This document shows, piece by piece, positions 60,740-64,000 of a stretch of DNA of 64,000 nt. The stretch lies in contig NZ_AP024323.1 in the NCBI RefSeq assembly GCF_018408855.1, positions 682,001-746,000 of the forward strand, read 5' to 3'. Position 1 is the first letter of the stretch. Each line of letters opens with the position of its first letter. The stretch is from Caballeronia sp. NK8. GTDB taxonomy: Bacteria > Pseudomonadota > Gammaproteobacteria > Burkholderiales > Burkholderiaceae. Position numbers and translations under genes: made by a program. The notes beneath the pieces were generated by a model. The model was not told the origin of the DNA and did no database searches. It worked only from the letters and a program-made list of their open reading frames with translations.

Positions 60740-62143
60740 ATGAAACCAAGCAACAAACGCTATACGTATGAGTGGTATGTCGTCGTGATCTGCATGCTGG
60801 CCTATGTTTTCTCGTTCATCGACCGCCAGGTGCTCGCACTCATGATCGAGCCGATCAAGCGCGACCTGCAGCTCACCGATACGCAATTCAGTCTTCTGCA
60901 TGGATTCGCGTTCTCGCTGTTCTATGCGGTGATGGGTATGCCGATCGCCTATCTCGCCGACCGTTTCGCGCGCCCGCGCATCATCGCGACGGGCATCGCA
61001 CTGTGGAGCATCGCGACGGCGGCGTGCGGGCTGAGCCAGAGTTTCGTGCATATGTTCGTTTCACGCATGAGCGTCGGCGTGGGTGAGGCCGCGCTCTCGC
61101 CCGGAACCTATTCGATGCTCGCGGATTTCTTTCCGAAGGAAAAAATGGGGCGCGCGATCGGCATTTATTCGCTCGGCTCGTTCATCGGCGGCGGCATTGC
61201 GTTTCTCGTCGGCGGTTATGTGATTGCGCTGCTCAAGCACGCGAGCGTCTTCACTTTGCCGATCATCGGCGAGTTGCGTGCGTGGCAAGTCACGTTCTTC
61301 ATCGTCGGCTTGCCGGGTCTGCTGGTCGCATTCCTCTTCATGCTCACCGTGCGCGATCCCGCGCGCAAAGGACTCGCGCAAGACGGCACGGGCCAGGTCA
61401 AACGCGTTGCAATGGGCGATGCGCTGCGTTTCATCGCCAGCCACCGGAAGACGTTCTTCTGTCATTACATCGGCTTTTCCTTCTATGCGATGGGCCTCTA
61501 TTGCCTGATGAGCTGGACACCCGCGTTCTATATGCGCCGCTTCGGCCTCACGCCGGTGGAAACGGGCTATATGCTCGGCATCGTGATGCTCGTCGCCAAT
61601 ACGACAGGCGTCTTCTGCGGCGGCTGGCTCAACGACTGGCTGCTGCGCCGTGGCCGCGGCGATGCACCCATGCGCGCGGCCTGGATTGGCGCTGCGTGCA
61701 TGCTCGTGCCGGCGATCGCGTTCACGCAGACGACGAGCCTTAACGCATCCCTGGCGTGGCTCGTCGCCGCGATGTTCTTCGCATCGTTCCCGCTTCCGAC
61801 TTCCGCCGCCGCCATGCAGGCGCTCGCGCCCAATCAGATGCGCGCGCAAGTCTCCGCGATGTTCCTGCTCGTGTCGAATCTGATCGGGCTCGGGCTGGGC
61901 ACGACACTCGTCGCGGTCATCACGGACAAGGTATTCGGCTCGCCGCTCGCAGTCGGCCATTCCATGGCGATCATCAATGCTGTGGCGATCGTGCTTGCGG
62001 CAGTGCTGCTCTTCGTCGGCTGCAAACAGTATCGGTCGAGTCTCGAACGCGAAGCGCGTGAAGCACGCCTCACGCTCGATGCGCCAGACACGCGCGCGAG
62101 CCTGCCCTCAGGCGCGACAGCGACGACAGCAACGACAGCGTGA
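60740..62143 (+). CDS. MFS transporter (spinster/aromatic acid symporter-like)
   Basis: 467 residues, twelve helices. The N-terminal half has YVFSFIDRQVLALMIEPIKRDLQLTDTQFSLLHGFAFSLFYAVMGMPIAYLADRFARPRIIATGIALWS and SRMSVGVGEAALSPGTYSMLADFFP, typical of the spinster-like MFS group often found with aromatic degradation genes. GGGAG lies upstream. The C-terminal Thr-rich tail (TATTATTA) is low-complexity. Substrate unknown. Confidence 0.88.
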   Translation: MKPSNKRYTYEWYVVVICMLAYVFSFIDRQVLALMIEPIKRDLQLTDTQFSLLHGFAFSLFYAVMGMPIAYLADRFARPRIIATGIALWSIATAACGLSQSFVHMFVSRMSVGVGEAALSPGTYSMLADFFPKEKMGRAIGIYSLGSFIGGGIAFLVGGYVIALLKHASVFTLPIIGELRAWQVTFFIVGLPGLLVAFLFMLTVRDPARKGLAQDGTGQVKRVAMGDALRFIASHRKTFFCHYIGFSFYAMGLYCLMSWTPAFYMRRFGLTPVETGYMLGIVMLVANTTGVFCGGWLNDWLLRRGRGDAPMRAAWIGAACMLVPAIAFTQTTSLNASLAWLVAAMFFASFPLPTSAAAMQALAPNQMRAQVSAMFLLVSNLIGLGLGTTLVAVITDKVFGSPLAVGHSMAIINAVAIVLAAVLLFVGCKQYRSSLEREAREARLTLDAPDTRASLPSGATATTATTA

Positions 62144-62251
62144 AGATATCCATCCAATTGATGTGACTCGCACTTTTTAATCTATTTTGCTTATCCGACA
62201 AGGGACGCTACGCTCATTGCATCGTCCCTTCGAAAACACTGGAAAGGCATC

Positions 62252-63220
62252 ATGCAAGCTCAAATCTTCAAAGTTCGCGTCGACGCGTTGCGCGAGGAAG
62301 CACACGGCGTCCGGTCATTCAGCATCTCGCGTCTCGATGGCCGGCCGTTCGACGCTTACACGCCCGGCGCGCATATCGACGTAACGAGTCCCTCGGGCAT
62401 CACGCGCCAATATTCGCTGTGCGGTGATCCGGCGCGCCGCGACTCGCATGTCTTCGCGGTCAAGAAAGAAGAACAGTCGCGCGGCGGTTCACGCTCGCTG
62501 CATGACGAAGTCAGCGTCGGCTGCGAATTGTCGATAGGCGCGCCGCGCAATCTGTTCCAGCTCGAAGAAGGCGCGAGCGAGCATATTCTTGTCGGCGCGG
62601 GCATCGGCATCACGCCTCTGCTTTCGATGGCCTATCGTCTGGTCGCGATCGGTGCGCCCTTCACACTGCATTATTTCGCGCGCAGCGAAACGCATGCGGC
62701 GTTTCTCCCGCTCCTCGCGCGCGCTCCATTCGACAAGCACGTCAAGCTGCATTTCGGTATCGAACGCGAAGCGCTTACCGATGAACTCGAAGTCTGTCTG
62801 CGCGATGCGAGCAAGGACGCGCACGTCTACACGTGTGGTCCTGCGCCCTTCATGGATGTCGTGGTGGACACGGCAAAGAAGCGCCTGCCTGCCGACTCCA
62901 TACATCTCGAACGCTTCAAGGCCGAACCGCAGGCGCAGACGGAAACGTCGCTCGAAACGTTCGACGTACGGCTCGCCAGCAGCGGGCAGACCGTGCGCGT
63001 CGATGCTTCGACGTCGATCGTCGACGCGCTCGCATCGATCGGCATCGAAGTGGATACGTCATGCGGCGAAGGCGTGTGCGGCACCTGCATGGTCGATGTC
63101 GTGAGCGGCGAGCCCGAGCATCGCGATCATTGTCTGAGCAAGGCCGAACGCGCGAGCAACAGCGTGATCTGCTGCTGCGTGTCCCGTTCGCGCTCGCCGG
63201 TGCTCGTGCTCGACCTCTGA
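62252..63220 (+). CDS. PDR/VanB-type oxygenase reductase
   Basis: 322 residues. A flavin (FMN)-binding beta-barrel is at the start (YTPGAHIDVTSPSGITRQYSLCGDPARR), then an NAD-binding domain (HILVGAGIGITPLLSMAYRL, VYTCGPAPFMDVVVD), then a C-terminal plant-type [2Fe-2S] ferredoxin domain (SCGEGVCGTCMVDVVSGEPEHRDHCLSKAER with four Cys). Such proteins pass electrons from NADH to Rieske oxygenases such as vanillate O-demethylase or phthalate dioxygenase. No oxygenase subunit is in the window; it may lie beyond the right edge. Confidence 0.9.
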   Translation: MQAQIFKVRVDALREEAHGVRSFSISRLDGRPFDAYTPGAHIDVTSPSGITRQYSLCGDPARRDSHVFAVKKEEQSRGGSRSLHDEVSVGCELSIGAPRNLFQLEEGASEHILVGAGIGITPLLSMAYRLVAIGAPFTLHYFARSETHAAFLPLLARAPFDKHVKLHFGIEREALTDELEVCLRDASKDAHVYTCGPAPFMDVVVDTAKKRLPADSIHLERFKAEPQAQTETSLETFDVRLASSGQTVRVDASTSIVDALASIGIEVDTSCGEGVCGTCMVDVVSGEPEHRDHCLSKAERASNSVICCCVSRSRSPVLVLDL

Positions 63221-63222
63221 AC

Positions 63223-64000
63223 TCACAGCTTGTCGAATCCCGCGAGGATATCGGTCATGAGGCCGCGCATCCACGCGATGCCTTCGTCTTCGTGAAAGTG
63301 CTCGTGCCAGTGCATCGTCACGGCGGCTTTGGGCAATTGAACCGGCAACGCATAGATGCGAAACGCGTCGTTGCGATTGAGGATATGCGCGAGCCGCTCC
63401 GGCAATGTCGCGAACAGATCCGTCACCGCGAGCACGCCGGGCACCGCCACGAAGTGCGGCAACGCGAGCGCGATATTGCGGCCGACGCCTTGCGCGCGCA
63501 AGGCGTCATCGAGCGCATGGTGACTATGTTCGAGTGAGCGCACCTGCACATGCGACGCCGCAAGGAATTCATCGAGTTTCAAGGTTTCACCGGCGGGCAA
63601 GCCATCGCGCTTTCTCGTCATGCACACATACGCTTCCTCGAAAAGCAGCGCGTGCCGCGTGCGCGGCAAAAGCGACGGCAAATTGCCGATTGCAAAATCC
63701 AACCGGCTCGAACGCAACGCCTCTTCCATCTCCTCCACGGGCAGCGGCTCCACCAGCAGTTTCACGCGCGGCGCGGCTTCATGCAGCGCCTGGCAGATCG
63801 CGGGCAAATACGCCATTTCCCCCGCATCCGAAAGAGAGAGACGAAACGTACGATTGCTCGTGGATGCGTCGAAGCGTTCGGCGAAGCGCAATGCTTCACG
63901 CACCGTATCGAGCGCGCGTCCGACGATCTCGGCAAGCTCCAGCGCAACCGGCGTGGGCTGCATGCCCGCGCGCGTGCGAATGAAGAGCGTGTCATCGAAA
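63223..64000 (-). CDS. LysR-family regulator, N-terminus beyond the right edge
   Basis: The frame is open to base 64000, where the translation reads FDDTLFIRTRAGMQPTPVALELAEIVGRALDTV. This is the end of a LysR helix-turn-helix domain, so the true start lies outside. The effector domain follows (FRLSLSDAGEMAYLPAICQALHEAAPRVKLLVEPLP). The visible part is about 258 residues. A shorter start at 63963 was rejected because it would cut the conserved DNA-binding domain. It converges with the VanB-type reductase, 2 bp between stops. Confidence 0.88.
   Translation of the reverse strand, partial: FDDTLFIRTRAGMQPTPVALELAEIVGRALDTVREALRFAERFDASTSNRTFRLSLSDAGEMAYLPAICQALHEAAPRVKLLVEPLPVEEMEEALRSSRLDFAIGNLPSLLPRTRHALLFEEAYVCMTRKRDGLPAGETLKLDEFLAASHVQVRSLEHSHHALDDALRAQGVGRNIALALPHFVAVPGVLAVTDLFATLPERLAHILNRNDAFRIYALPVQLPKAAVTMHWHEHFHEDEGIAWMRGLMTDILAGFDKL

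Noticed and set aside
63223..63963. LysR gene starting at the ATG at 63963
   Set aside because: The frame continues to the window edge with conserved helix-turn-helix-end sequence (FDDTLFIRTRAG), so the gene is partial and its start lies outside.

Overview
The window is high-GC, densely coded chromosomal DNA. Its gene content points to a Burkholderiales bacterium of the Burkholderia/Paraburkholderia/Caballeronia group: FlhDC flagellar master regulators, catBAC, pobA, a Gram-negative porin, many LysR and AraC regulators, and Burkholderia-like Rid, GH15 and MscS proteins. Species was not determined. The first gene (epimerase, minus) and the last gene (LysR, minus) run off the window edges.

Layout. 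1-10.1 kb is general metabolism: a RidA-like protein, a Tat-exported phosphoesterase, a TauE/SafE permease, a glycogen-debranching-type glucosidase, PobA (4-hydroxybenzoate 3-hydroxylase), and an aldo/keto reductase with a divergent AraC regulator. 10.3-13.5 kb holds an envelope-type module (secreted COG4315-like protein, small lipoprotein, ECF sigma factor, membrane anti-sigma factor), two small His/Tyr-rich exported proteins and an Rrf2 regulator. 13.5-20.6 kb has a glycolipid-binding-domain protein, selD, a CDF metal transporter, a large MscS-type channel and a NUP-family lipoprotein. 20.6-22.2 kb is flhDC behind a 530-bp AT-rich upstream region with repeated GTAACA half-sites. 22.3-30.6 kb has polymerase II, a duplicated beta-barrel protein, a glycosyltransferase, an HPF/RaiA-like protein and a divergent NhaR-like/TerC pair.

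30.65-34.22 kb is a visibly AT-richer accessory island bounded by a 15-bp direct repeat. It contains broken genes (two frameshifted ORFs, a 5'-truncated and frameshifted phage terminase-like fragment) and a tandem pair of paralogues of a family I do not recognise. One paralogue is put out of frame by an extra copy of a pentanucleotide repeat. Just right of it lies a subtilase-like protein with poorly preserved catalytic motifs. 35.9-41.6 kb has a Na+/H+ antiporter, a GH15 glucoamylase/trehalase-type enzyme and dhaL-dhaK. 41.6-42.7 kb has a DUF2778 (Tlde1-type) effector-like gene overlapping a small membrane protein that looks like its immunity partner, then tRNA-Val(GAC).

43.0-48.5 kb is an uncharacterised catabolic-looking cluster: a 3-hydroxyisobutyrate-dehydrogenase-like enzyme, an aldehyde dehydrogenase and a DUF3100 permease, opposite a LysR gene and a nucleoside-deaminase-like gene. 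A perfect 10-bp inverted repeat sits at the LysR start. 48.5-58.9 kb carries catBAC and an eight-gene aromatic amine dehydrogenase operon (aauB-mauE-mauD-aauA-two cytochromes c-aldehyde dehydrogenase-porin) with an AraC regulator. Inferred flow: an aromatic amine is oxidised in the periplasm by the TTQ enzyme, electrons pass to cytochromes c, and the aldehyde is oxidised to an acid. Catechol goes through CatA, CatB and CatC towards the beta-ketoadipate pathway. 59.3-64 kb has two MFS transporters, an orphan phthalate/vanillate-type oxygenase reductase and a partial LysR gene.

All calls come from reading the sequence and its translations. No database search was run.
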